NCBI GenBank assembly: GCA_028285025.1 | Contig: JANQQH010000099.1 | Location: 1-5,801, forward strand | Source of the DNA: Hyphomicrobiaceae bacterium | GTDB taxonomy: Bacteria > Pseudomonadota > Alphaproteobacteria > Rhizobiales > HXMU1428-3 | Direction: 5' to 3' | Length of the DNA: 5,801 nt | Part shown: piece after piece, positions 1 through 5,801 of the stretch | Numbering within the stretch: position 1 is the stretch's first letter | Layout of the letters: each line of letters begins with the position of its first letter | Notes under the pieces: generated by a model | Told to the model about the DNA's origin: nothing | What the model saw: the letters and a program-made list of their open reading frames with translations, nothing else | Databases searched by the model: none | Made by a program: the position numbers and the translations under genes

Positions 1-587
1 AAATTACGTTGACCTCGTATACTCATGATGAGACCAATGCCAAATGGTCATATTCTTATTTGAAGGAATTTTTGATTAAGGTGGCAACAGATACGCAGGC
101 TGAAAATATTTATTTGGTGGCTCATTCTATGGGCACGCGTGTTTTGGCCAATGCGGTGTCAAATATTATGGCAGAGCGGCCAGATTTGAAAAAACGGTTT
201 CGTGAAATTATCTTGGCGGCTCCTGATATTGACGCAGAAGTGTTTATCAATGATTTGGCACCCAAACTGGTTGATGCGTCCCGCAACACCACGCTTTATG
301 CCGCCTCTGATGACCGGGCGTTGAAAACGTCTCGAGAAGTGCATGGCGGCTATCCGCGTGCAGGAGACGCTGGGGATAATCTGATTATTTTGAATGGTAT
401 TGATACGATTGATGCAACAGGCGTTGATGCTAGTTTGTTGCGCCATTCTTACTTTGCTGAAGCCCATAGCATTTTAAAAGATATTAAAGAGCTTGTTGGC
501 TTATCCAAACCGGCTAATGAGCGGTCAAATTTAGTGATGAAAAAGCGCCGCTCTGATGGGCGTGCGTTTTTTGCGGTTAAAAAGTAA
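1..587 (+). CDS. Alpha/beta hydrolase of the DUF900 (COG4782) type, 5'-truncated by the window edge
   Basis: This is the C-terminal part of a probable serine esterase/lipase-like hydrolase; the substrate is unknown. The frame is open to the left edge (att acg precede the ttg at 9), so that ttg is not the real start and the N-terminus lies outside the window. Counting residues from base 9, the nucleophile elbow AHSMG puts the catalytic Ser at residue 40. It follows a beta strand (IYLVAHS) and precedes a helix. A second conserved block, LAAPDIDAEVF (69-79), is typical of DUF900. The acid is probably one of the Asp pair in YAASDD (97-102), and the base is probably His146 in LRHSYF. These assignments rest on family pattern, not on a structure. 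After about residue 165 the chain ends in a basic tail (KKRR...AVKK) that is probably outside the fold. It ends at taa 585-587, and no clear terminator hairpin follows. Many family members carry an N-terminal signal or lipoprotein sequence, which cannot be checked here. Confidence 0.88.
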   Translation, partial: ITLTSYTHDETNAKWSYSYLKEFLIKVATDTQAENIYLVAHSMGTRVLANAVSNIMAERPDLKKRFREIILAAPDIDAEVFINDLAPKLVDASRNTTLYAASDDRALKTSREVHGGYPRAGDAGDNLIILNGIDTIDATGVDASLLRHSYFAEAHSILKDIKELVGLSKPANERSNLVMKKRRSDGRAFFAVKK

Positions 588-706
588 TAAAATGTAATTT
601 TTTCATCCCTTTAAATTGTTTTGTTCATGTTTATTTGAAGGTTGTTTCCAAGCTGGGATTGATTTAGGCTAGATCTGGCATTTTATGTTGGGTTCTAGTC
701 TTGTTC

Positions 707-727
707 CGTAAGGGGGATTGTGTTGTG
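707..727 (+). promoter_or_regulatory. Ribosome binding site that decides a GTG start
   Basis: A purine-rich aaggggg at 710-716 lies about 8 bases before gtg 725-727. That is good Shine-Dalgarno spacing. The in-frame ttg at 701 lies upstream of this site, so a start there would place the ribosome binding site inside the coding region. The in-frame atg at 740 is too far away (about 23 bases). I therefore prefer GTG 725 for the small membrane protein. Confidence 0.6.
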
Positions 728-1030
728 ACACGTTTTTTGATGAGTATTGGCAATCTGGTATTTGCTTTCTTTCTTGGGGCTGTGGCGTTGGTGATCGTTG
801 CCATCCAATTTCCTGATTTATTTTCTGTCATTCTAGATGGCGCCGATGTGGTGAAGACAAATTTAACATCTGCTGTGCCGGTTTCTGAAGGGGGGCAGGT
901 TTATAAAAACCTTGTTCGCTATTTAATTGAAGAACAGCAACTTGTGTTTATGTTTTTTGTGATTGTGGCGCGGGTTATTCTATCTTTTCTTATGTGGTTG
1001 GTTTCGTCTTTGCTTGGACTTAAAAGTTAA
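725..1030 (+). CDS. Small two-pass membrane protein of unknown function
   Basis: I do not recognise this 101-residue protein. It has a hydrophobic segment at about residues 7-29 (NLVFAFFLGAVALVIVAIQF region) and a second at about 73-97 (LVFMFFVIVARVILSFLMWLV region). Between them is a 40-45 residue loop containing acidic and polar residues and an EGG turn. The N-terminus is short and carries one Arg; the C-terminus ends soon after the second helix. Arg83 sits inside the second hydrophobic segment, which may mark a functional or interaction site, or the end of the helix. The start is GTG 725, chosen on the upstream aaggggg. The gene stands 137 bases after the hydrolase and 97 bases before the peptidoglycan synthase, in the same direction, so co-transcription with the synthase is possible. 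A role as a partner of the synthase is speculation from position only. Length, clean frame, ribosome binding site and coherent hydrophobicity support a real gene. Confidence 0.75.
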   Translation: MTRFLMSIGNLVFAFFLGAVALVIVAIQFPDLFSVILDGADVVKTNLTSAVPVSEGGQVYKNLVRYLIEEQQLVFMFFVIVARVILSFLMWLVSSLLGLKS

Positions 1031-1127
1031 CCTGGTTTTAAGCTCATTGCTTTATCGTTAATATCTCTTGTCCCATTAGGTTTGTTTTGGGGCACCCTTT
1101 AGTATTTGGTAGGGTTGGGGTCGTATT

Positions 1128-3338
1128 ATGAGTTGGTGGGCAGGCGATAGGCGAGCAAAGAAAAGGGCCAGTAAGGCTGGTCGGCCAAAAGGGGGGAAAG
1201 CCTCTCAAAAGCGCGGTTCTTTAAAAGCGGGTTCAAAACGCGCAGCTGCTGCTTCAAAAATCAAAGTTCATGCGCCGAGATCAAAAACTGTTCGTAATAA
1301 AGCTACACAGGCAAAGCGAAAGACAGCTGGGAGGCGGTCTGGGGCTAAGCGTCGGTCTGTTGAACTGGTGGAGGTTGCGTTTTTTCCCTTTGGTTTGTTT
1401 GCGCCAGAAAAGAAAAAGAGCAAAAAACGCCGTTCAACTTCTAAAAAACAAACCTCATCATTTGGATTTTTCTCGTTTGTTTATTGGGGGGCCGTTTGTA
1501 CTATTTGGGCAATGATTGCCTTTGGTGGTTTGATCACCTATTACAGCGTGACCCTACCAGATCCGTTATTGGCCGGGTTAAAGACGAAAGGCCAGGCCAT
1601 TCGGGTGCTCGCTCAAGATGGGTCTTTGATTGCTGAACGGGGCCTGCATAAAAATTATGTGAAGCTTTCGCAATTGCCAAAACCTGTGGTCCAGGCGGTG
1701 ATTGCCATTGAGGATCGGCGGTTTTATTCTCACTTTGGGTTTGACCCGCTTGGCTTTGGTCGGGCAATGTTTGCCAATGTAAAGGCAAGGCGGTTTGTTC
1801 AAGGTGGTTCCACCATTACCCAGCAATTGGCAAAAAATTTGTTTTTAAATTCTGAACGCACGGTTGTTAGAAAATTGCGTGAAATGGGACTTGCTCTTTG
1901 GCTTGAAACCAAATTTGAAAAGAATGAAATTTTAGAGCTTTATTTAAACCGGGTTTATTTTGGTGCCCAGGCTTATGGCATTGATCAAGCAGCGCGGGTT
2001 TATTTTGGTAAACGTGCGCGCAAATTAAGTTTGACCGAAGGAGCGATGTTGGCCGGTTTGTTAAAAGCGCCTTCAAAGTTAAACCCGAAACGAAATTATA
2101 AGCTTGCCAAACGACGCGCCTCTTTGGTGATAGGCGCCATGCAAGAGGCTGGCTTTATTTCACCGCTGACCGCTAAAACAGCGCAATTGGCGCCAGCTCA
2201 ATTACGCAAACGGCATTTACCGATCAACTCCAATTATATTGCTGATTGGATCGCCGATTTGGTGCCTGAATATATTTCTGATTACAAATCGGACTTGGTT
2301 GTGGCAACTAGCATTGATCCGGCTTTGCAAAATTCTGCCAATAAAGCTGTGATGGGCCATTTAAAACGTAATGGCAAATCGTCCCGTGTTCGCCAAGCAG
2401 CAATGGTGGTGATGGCGCCTAATGGGGCCGTTAGAGCTATTGTTGGTGGGCGAGATTATCAGGCAAGTCAGTTTAACCGGGCGGTGAATAGCCGGCGTCA
2501 GATAGGTTCTGTTTTCAAACCGGTTGTGTATTTAGCGGCCCTAGAGGCTGGTTTTGAACCAACAAGTTTGATTTTTGACCGGCCAACGCGATTTAACAAA
2601 TGGCGGCCTAAAAATTATAAAAATGAATATCGTGGGCAGATTACTCTGCAACACGCGCTTGCTGTTTCTAGCAATGTGGTGGCGGTGAAATTGATGAATA
2701 CTGTTGGGGTGGCCAAAACAGTGGAAACCGCACGGCGGTTAGGGCTTGGCGGTAAGTTTGAAAAAGACTTGTCCTTAGCTTTGGGGACAACAGAGCAATC
2801 TTTGCTCGATATGACAGCGGCCTATGTGCCGTTTGCCAATGGGGGGCGGGCAGCTGAGCCTTTTGTCATTACAAAGATTTCAACCAAGAAAGGCAAAGTG
2901 CTTTACCGTGTCAGGAAGCCAACCTTTGAGCAGGTGGTCAGTGGCCCTCATGTGAACCAGATGAACCATATGATGCGCGGTGTGGTTCGGTCTGGCACCG
3001 GAAAAAGGGCCAAGATTATCACGGCGCAAGGGTGGCATGACTTTGCTGGCAAAACGGGAACAACGCAAAAATTTCGTGATGGTTGGTTTGTGGGTTACAG
3101 CGCTTATTATATCACTGGTGTTTGGGTGGGGAATGACGATGGCTCTGCCATGAAGCGGGTGACCGGCGGCGGATTGCCTACCCAGATATGGTCTGAAGTG
3201 ATGAGCCGGGCTCATACTGGACTTGCGCCCAAACGCATGATTGCAACCAGCAAAGCCCCTGTTCGGCGTGATGGATGGCGCGAGGTTGGTATGGTGCGGC
3301 GGATTAAACCGAAGTTTTTTGAACAAGCTTTGAGATAG
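1128..3338 (+). CDS. Class A penicillin-binding protein, PBP1A family (bifunctional peptidoglycan glycosyltransferase/transpeptidase)
   Basis: This 736-residue inner-membrane enzyme polymerises lipid II into glycan strands and cross-links their peptides in the periplasm. Residues 1-110 form a very basic cytoplasmic tail, followed by one membrane anchor (about 113-140). The GT51 domain has all five motifs: EDRRFYSHFG (195-204, catalytic Glu195), GGSTITQQLAKN (226-237), RKLREMGLALWLE (248-260), KNEILELYLN (265-274), and a VYFGK...LAG...NP block (291-320). The transpeptidase domain has SVFK (461-464, acylated Ser461), SSN (514-516) and KTGTT (642-646). All catalytic motifs are intact. The linker between domains is about 100 residues, shorter than in E. 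coli PBP1A, and nothing substantial follows the transpeptidase domain, as in compact members of the family. ATG 1128 follows a G-rich stretch (aggg...gggg, 1111-1120) at about 7 bases. Family assignment is very sure. The choice of mrcA/ponA-type name is not, because alphaproteobacteria usually carry several paralogues. Confidence 0.97.
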   Translation: MSWWAGDRRAKKRASKAGRPKGGKASQKRGSLKAGSKRAAAASKIKVHAPRSKTVRNKATQAKRKTAGRRSGAKRRSVELVEVAFFPFGLFAPEKKKSKKRRSTSKKQTSSFGFFSFVYWGAVCTIWAMIAFGGLITYYSVTLPDPLLAGLKTKGQAIRVLAQDGSLIAERGLHKNYVKLSQLPKPVVQAVIAIEDRRFYSHFGFDPLGFGRAMFANVKARRFVQGGSTITQQLAKNLFLNSERTVVRKLREMGLALWLETKFEKNEILELYLNRVYFGAQAYGIDQAARVYFGKRARKLSLTEGAMLAGLLKAPSKLNPKRNYKLAKRRASLVIGAMQEAGFISPLTAKTAQLAPAQLRKRHLPINSNYIADWIADLVPEYISDYKSDLVVATSIDPALQNSANKAVMGHLKRNGKSSRVRQAAMVVMAPNGAVRAIVGGRDYQASQFNRAVNSRRQIGSVFKPVVYLAALEAGFEPTSLIFDRPTRFNKWRPKNYKNEYRGQITLQHALAVSSNVVAVKLMNTVGVAKTVETARRLGLGGKFEKDLSLALGTTEQSLLDMTAAYVPFANGGRAAEPFVITKISTKKGKVLYRVRKPTFEQVVSGPHVNQMNHMMRGVVRSGTGKRAKIITAQGWHDFAGKTGTTQKFRDGWFVGYSAYYITGVWVGNDDGSAMKRVTGGGLPTQIWSEVMSRAHTGLAPKRMIATSKAPVRRDGWREVGMVRRIKPKFFEQALR

Positions 3339-3346
3339 CTTTTTTT
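3325..3346 (+). terminator. Weak candidate intrinsic terminator overlapping the synthase stop codon
   Basis: Bases aagct (3325-3329) and agctt (3337-3341) can form a 5-bp stem with a 7-base loop across the end of the reading frame, followed at once by a run of T up to 3346. The T tract is good, but the stem is short and A/T-rich at its base, so it may not terminate efficiently. The stronger hairpin at 3560-3589 could act as a back-up for this strand. Confidence 0.25.
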
Positions 3347-3620
3347 GTGAGGCTAGCCCGTGCCTTAACTCTCATGATTAGACTTTGGTATTTTTTAAGG
3401 TGGTGTCAAGGGCTCTTTTGTTGCTCTTTAGATTGCCCACCAAGTAACCGCGCTGAGCGCTCTGCTCCTCCATGAATACTTTGAAAAAAAGCCAGAAGTC
3501 TTGCCTATGGAAGTTGCGTCACTCAATAGGCGAGGTTCTAAAATTTTATTCAATTAAAAAAAGCGCCAATAAAAATATATTGGCGCTTTCTAAAATTTTA
3601 AGTGAAAGTCTTTGCGGCCT
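3339..3620. other. Convergent intergenic gap, 282 bases
   Basis: The stops of the synthase (plus) and the TPR lipoprotein (minus) face each other across this gap. It contains the hairpin terminator at 3560-3589, annotated separately, and a small G+C-rich dyad GCGCTGAGCGC at 3450-3460. A short near-direct repeat (gctctttt at 3412-3419, gctcttta at 3423-3430) is also present. I see no gene with a credible ribosome binding site and protein pattern, and no complete tRNA. The plus-strand open frame beginning at ATG 3472 crosses the terminator and continues antisense into the lipoprotein gene, so I do not count it as a gene. Confidence 0.7.
3556..3589 (-). terminator. Intrinsic terminator of the TPR lipoprotein gene, possibly bidirectional
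   Basis: Bases 3560-3571 and 3578-3589 are perfect reverse complements (12 bp, core GCGCC/GGCGC) around a 6-base A/T loop. Read on the minus strand, the stem lies about 31 bases after the lipoprotein stop. It is followed by a T run corresponding to the A run at 3556-3562, the classic rho-independent layout. Read on the plus strand, the stem is followed by a mixed ctaaaatttt stretch, a poorer U tract, so it may also stop read-through from the synthase gene but less well. Confidence 0.85.
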
Positions 3621-4388
3621 TTATTTTTTCTTTGCGCGGTCTACCTTGGTTTTAAATTTTGTTTTTACCGGGTGGGCTGCTCTGGCGTATTTTTTTGGTA
3701 ATGGGGAAAGAGCAATGGTTTCAGCTTCACGTATTTTGCCTTGCATGGCGTAAACCATCGCTAGGTTTTGGCGGACTTGGCGTGTGTAGCGAGCATCCCA
3801 TAATGCTTGTTTAAGATATTTTTCAGACTGCTTGTAATTGCCGGTGACGGCATAAGCCAGGCCAAGATTGTTTAGGATTGATCCCTGACTTGGGCTTAAG
3901 CGCAGTGCTTGTTTGAAAAGTTTTATGGCTGTTTTGTTTTTACCAGCCCGTGCTGCTAATACGCCTTTGGCAGAAATAATTTTCCAGTCAGCTTTTTGAT
4001 TTTGGCTGGCTTGATTAAGCAATTGTTTGGCCAGGTCATTTTCACCAGCTGTGACGGCTATGCGGCCAAATTCGCTGGCTAATACTTGGTCTTTTGGGCT
4101 TTTTTGGTATGCGTGTTGTAAAATGTCTAAGGCACGATCTTCCTGGCGGGTTTTTACCAAGGCTTTGGCATAGCCGATGACATTCTCGCGTTTATTTTTG
4201 TTATGTACGTATTTCTTTTGCCAATGATCTAATGCTTTGTTGTTTTGTATGGAATGGGTAAAGCGGGGGTCATAGTCTTTTTGACCTGTTGCACATGCGC
4301 TTAGGCTAACAGCTATAAAAATTACGCTGGCAAGCTGCATTGAAAGCTTTTTTGCTTTATAGGCTGCATACACTGTTCTTGTATTCAT
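3621..4388 (-). CDS. TPR-repeat lipoprotein, TadD-like
   Basis: This 255-residue protein is probably a periplasm-facing lipoprotein that acts as a protein-interaction scaffold. The N-terminus has a basic region (K11, K13, K14), a hydrophobic stretch and the lipobox LSAC, which puts the lipidated Cys at residue 32. Ala at +2 suggests outer-membrane sorting by the E. coli rule. Five tetratricopeptide units follow in 34-residue register, at about 67-100, 101-134, 135-168, 169-202 and 203 to about 230. The fourth is the clearest (NNLGLAYAVTGNYKQSEKYL). The fourth and fifth resemble TadD, the TPR lipoprotein of the Flp/tight-adherence pilus system, but no other tad gene is in view, so this may be a TadD-like paralogue. 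The C-terminal 25 residues are Lys-rich and lie outside the repeats. ATG 4388 has GGAAG only 4 bases upstream. An internal ATG at residue 17 would leave too short and uncharged a signal peptide. The gene is convergent with the synthase, divergent from the aminopeptidase, and has its own terminator. Confidence 0.9.
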   Translation of the reverse strand: MNTRTVYAAYKAKKLSMQLASVIFIAVSLSACATGQKDYDPRFTHSIQNNKALDHWQKKYVHNKNKRENVIGYAKALVKTRQEDRALDILQHAYQKSPKDQVLASEFGRIAVTAGENDLAKQLLNQASQNQKADWKIISAKGVLAARAGKNKTAIKLFKQALRLSPSQGSILNNLGLAYAVTGNYKQSEKYLKQALWDARYTRQVRQNLAMVYAMQGKIREAETIALSPLPKKYARAAHPVKTKFKTKVDRAKKK

Positions 4389-4573
4389 TTTACTTCCACT
4401 TCAACTTAATAAAATTAACTCTTCATGCGTTATGTTACGGTACAGCCGTCAACAAATGATTAACTATAAAAAAATAGCTGCTTTTGGGGTTTGTATATGG
4501 GGGTTAGCGTGGTAAGTGATTGTTAATTTTTTAGATTTTGAGACGTTCAGTGGATTTTAAAAACGAGGTTTTT
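4389..4573. promoter_or_regulatory. Divergent intergenic region expected to hold both promoters
   Basis: These 185 A/T-rich bases separate the starts of the TPR lipoprotein gene (leftward) and the aminopeptidase gene (rightward), so both promoters are expected here. I cannot place either with confidence. On the minus strand, TTGACG (plus positions 4448-4453) resembles a -35 box, but no good -10 box lies at 16-18 bases. A short dyad, acgg (4437-4440) and ccgt (4446-4449) around tacag, overlaps that area and could be an operator, but it is small enough to occur by chance. Ahead of the aminopeptidase, cgagg (4564-4568) is a plausible ribosome binding site 5 bases before ATG 4574. Confidence 0.4.
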
Positions 4574-5801
4574 ATGACAGGCATGGATTTGGCAAATGTC
4601 TATATTGAGGCAGGCAAAAATAAGAAAACAGTGCCGATTAGAGCGGTTTTTGCTACTCAATTGTCAGATATATTGGTGTCTGTTTCCAAAGCGCAAAAGC
4701 AATGGGTTGAAGCCAAAGGGTTTGCAGGTAAGGCGGGTCAAGTAGAGTTGGTGCCAGGTGCAGATGGTAAGCTAGAGTGTGTTCTGATTGGTTTGGGACA
4801 AGACGCCCAAGATGTGCCGTATCATTTGGTCGGGGCTTTGCCAGGCAAAATTCCAGCTGGTGCTTATGCTTTTGTTGATGAATTGGCAGACAGTTTTGAG
4901 GCGGCCCTGTTTTGGGGATTGGGGGCTTATTCATTTGATGTTTATAAGAGTGACGCGAAGCGAGACCCAAGACAACTTAAGTTAAATAAGACAATTGATA
5001 AACAGGCGCTATTTAACATTGTTGAGGCTGTTTGGTTTGGTCGCGATTTGATTAATACGCCAGCCAATGATTTAGGGCCGGACTTGTATGAAGCGTGGAT
5101 TAAAAAGTTTGCTAGCGGGTTTAAGGCCAAAGTTAGTGTGGTTAAGGGGGCGGCTCTTTTAACGAAAAATTTTCCTATGATCCATGCCGTTGGCCGGGCA
5201 GCAGAACAAGAACCGCGGTTAATAGAATTAAATTGGGGGCAGGCCAAACACCCCAAAGTGACCCTTGTTGGTAAGGGCATTTGTTTTGACACGGGCGGTC
5301 TTAACTTAAAACCAGGCAATGCCATGAGTTTGATGAAAAAGGATATGGGGGGTTCTGCCACGGCATTAGCTGTGGCGCATATGGTGATGGGGGCCAAACT
5401 GCCTGTTTGTTTGCGCGTGTTGTTGCCAATTGCAGAAAATAATATTTCTGGCAATGCGTTTCGCCCGGGAGATGTTTTGCAAAGTCGCAAGGGGCTAACG
5501 GTTGAAATTGAAAACACCGATGCTGAGGGGCGGTTGGTTTTGGCCGATGCGTTGGCTTATGGAGACGAAAAAGAAACTGACTTGATGTTATGTTTTGCTA
5601 CACTTACAGGGGCTGCCCGGGTCGGACTGGGGCCAGATTTGCCCCCGTTTTACACAGATGATGATGGTCTGGCTGTTGGGTTAGAGCAAGCGGCCAACAA
5701 AACCGGTGATATGATGTGGCGGTTGCCGTTTTGGGGACCTTATGATCAATGGCTGAATTCTAAAATTGCTGATGTTAATCACATTTCCAATGGACCCTGC
5801 A
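4574..5801 (+). CDS. M17 leucyl aminopeptidase (PepA/PepB family), 3'-truncated by the window edge
   Basis: This is a cytoplasmic two-metal exopeptidase that removes N-terminal residues from peptides; 409 codons are visible and the frame is open to the right edge. Residues 1 to about 150 are a divergent, poorly conserved N-terminal domain. The catalytic domain begins near the conserved NTPAND (161-166). The expected ligands are all present: Lys234 and Asp239 in GKGICFDTGG, Lys246 in LKP, Asp257 in KKDMGG, and Asp316, Glu318 and Arg320 in NTDAEGR. Their spacings match exactly those of E. coli PepA (K270, D275, K282, D293, D352, E354, R356), so the enzyme should be active. The N-terminal part is 36 residues shorter than in PepA. 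A full length near 465 is expected, leaving roughly 55-60 residues outside the window. ATG 4574 is chosen because cgagg lies 5 bases upstream; ATG 4583 is a less well spaced alternative. The LGPDLPPFYTDD segment (352-363) is familiar from alphaproteobacterial members. The gene diverges from the TPR lipoprotein gene. Confidence 0.96.
   Translation, partial: MTGMDLANVYIEAGKNKKTVPIRAVFATQLSDILVSVSKAQKQWVEAKGFAGKAGQVELVPGADGKLECVLIGLGQDAQDVPYHLVGALPGKIPAGAYAFVDELADSFEAALFWGLGAYSFDVYKSDAKRDPRQLKLNKTIDKQALFNIVEAVWFGRDLINTPANDLGPDLYEAWIKKFASGFKAKVSVVKGAALLTKNFPMIHAVGRAAEQEPRLIELNWGQAKHPKVTLVGKGICFDTGGLNLKPGNAMSLMKKDMGGSATALAVAHMVMGAKLPVCLRVLLPIAENNISGNAFRPGDVLQSRKGLTVEIENTDAEGRLVLADALAYGDEKETDLMLCFATLTGAARVGLGPDLPPFYTDDDGLAVGLEQAANKTGDMMWRLPFWGPYDQWLNSKIADVNHISNGPC

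Noticed and set aside
159..467. Minus-strand 102-codon open frame
   Set aside because: It is antisense to the alpha/beta hydrolase core, with no ribosome binding site or recognisable domain.
659..688. Possible promoter TTGATT with a T-rich -10 region before the small membrane protein
   Set aside because: The -10 match is only about 3 of 6 at the right spacing, which is expected by chance in A/T-rich intergenic DNA.
2880..3326. Minus-strand 148-codon open frame
   Set aside because: It is antisense to the transpeptidase domain of the synthase, and its His/Pro-rich composition is typical of a shadow frame.
3408..3473. tRNA-like appearance on either strand (minus strand starts GGAGGAG with a GCTCAG...GGTTA D-arm-like string; plus strand ends ctcctcca)
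   Set aside because: There is no T-arm GGTTCGAATCC-type motif, no anticodon stem and no matching acceptor arm, so it is not a tRNA and probably not a remnant.
3472..3753. Plus-strand 93-codon open frame starting at ATG 3472
   Set aside because: It has no convincing protein pattern, runs through the hairpin terminator and overlaps the 3' part of the well-supported minus-strand TPR gene in antisense.
4942..5517. Minus-strand 191-codon open frame
   Set aside because: It lies wholly antisense to the catalytic domain of the leucyl aminopeptidase, whose metal ligands and spacing are intact; the antisense product shows no family pattern.
1..5801. A new multi-gene system such as defence, secretion, toxin-antitoxin or biosynthetic cassette
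   Set aside because: Four of the five genes belong to common housekeeping or envelope families, gene orientation is mixed, composition is uniform, and no mobile element or repeat array is present. Nothing in the window supports a novel system.

Overview
The window looks like an ordinary chromosomal segment of an alphaproteobacterium, most likely Hyphomicrobiales (Rhizobiales) or a close relative. This rests on recognisable protein families: a DUF900-type alpha/beta hydrolase, a class A penicillin-binding protein of the PBP1A family, a TadD-like TPR lipoprotein, and an M17 leucyl aminopeptidase with a stretch typical of alphaproteobacterial members. Base composition is moderate (mid-40s % G+C by eye). 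Codon use is T/G-rich at third positions (gtt, ttg, ggt) in all genes, with no sign of a recently acquired block. The taxon is an inference from remembered family resemblance, not from a search.

Layout, left to right. Bases 1-587 are the 3' part of a plus-strand alpha/beta hydrolase cut by the window edge. Bases 725-1030 encode a 101-residue protein with two predicted membrane segments and no family I recognise. Bases 1128-3338 encode a complete bifunctional peptidoglycan synthase (glycosyltransferase plus transpeptidase) with an unusually long, very basic cytoplasmic N-terminal tail. Bases 3339-3620 are a non-coding gap between convergent genes and hold a strong hairpin terminator near 3560-3589. 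Bases 3621-4388 on the minus strand encode a TPR lipoprotein. Bases 4389-4573 are a divergent intergenic region. Bases 4574-5801 are the first 409 codons of a leucyl aminopeptidase that runs off the right edge.

The small membrane protein and the synthase lie in the same direction 97 bases apart and could be co-transcribed. The synthase (inner membrane, periplasmic active sites) and the lipoprotein (probably outer membrane, periplasmic face) both point to the cell envelope. The aminopeptidase is a cytoplasmic peptide-turnover enzyme. I see no mobile element, CRISPR array, tRNA, rRNA, toxin-antitoxin pair or defence-type cassette, and no evidence for a previously undescribed multi-gene system. 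The items most worth a second look are the histone-like basic tail of the synthase and the uncharacterised small membrane protein before it.
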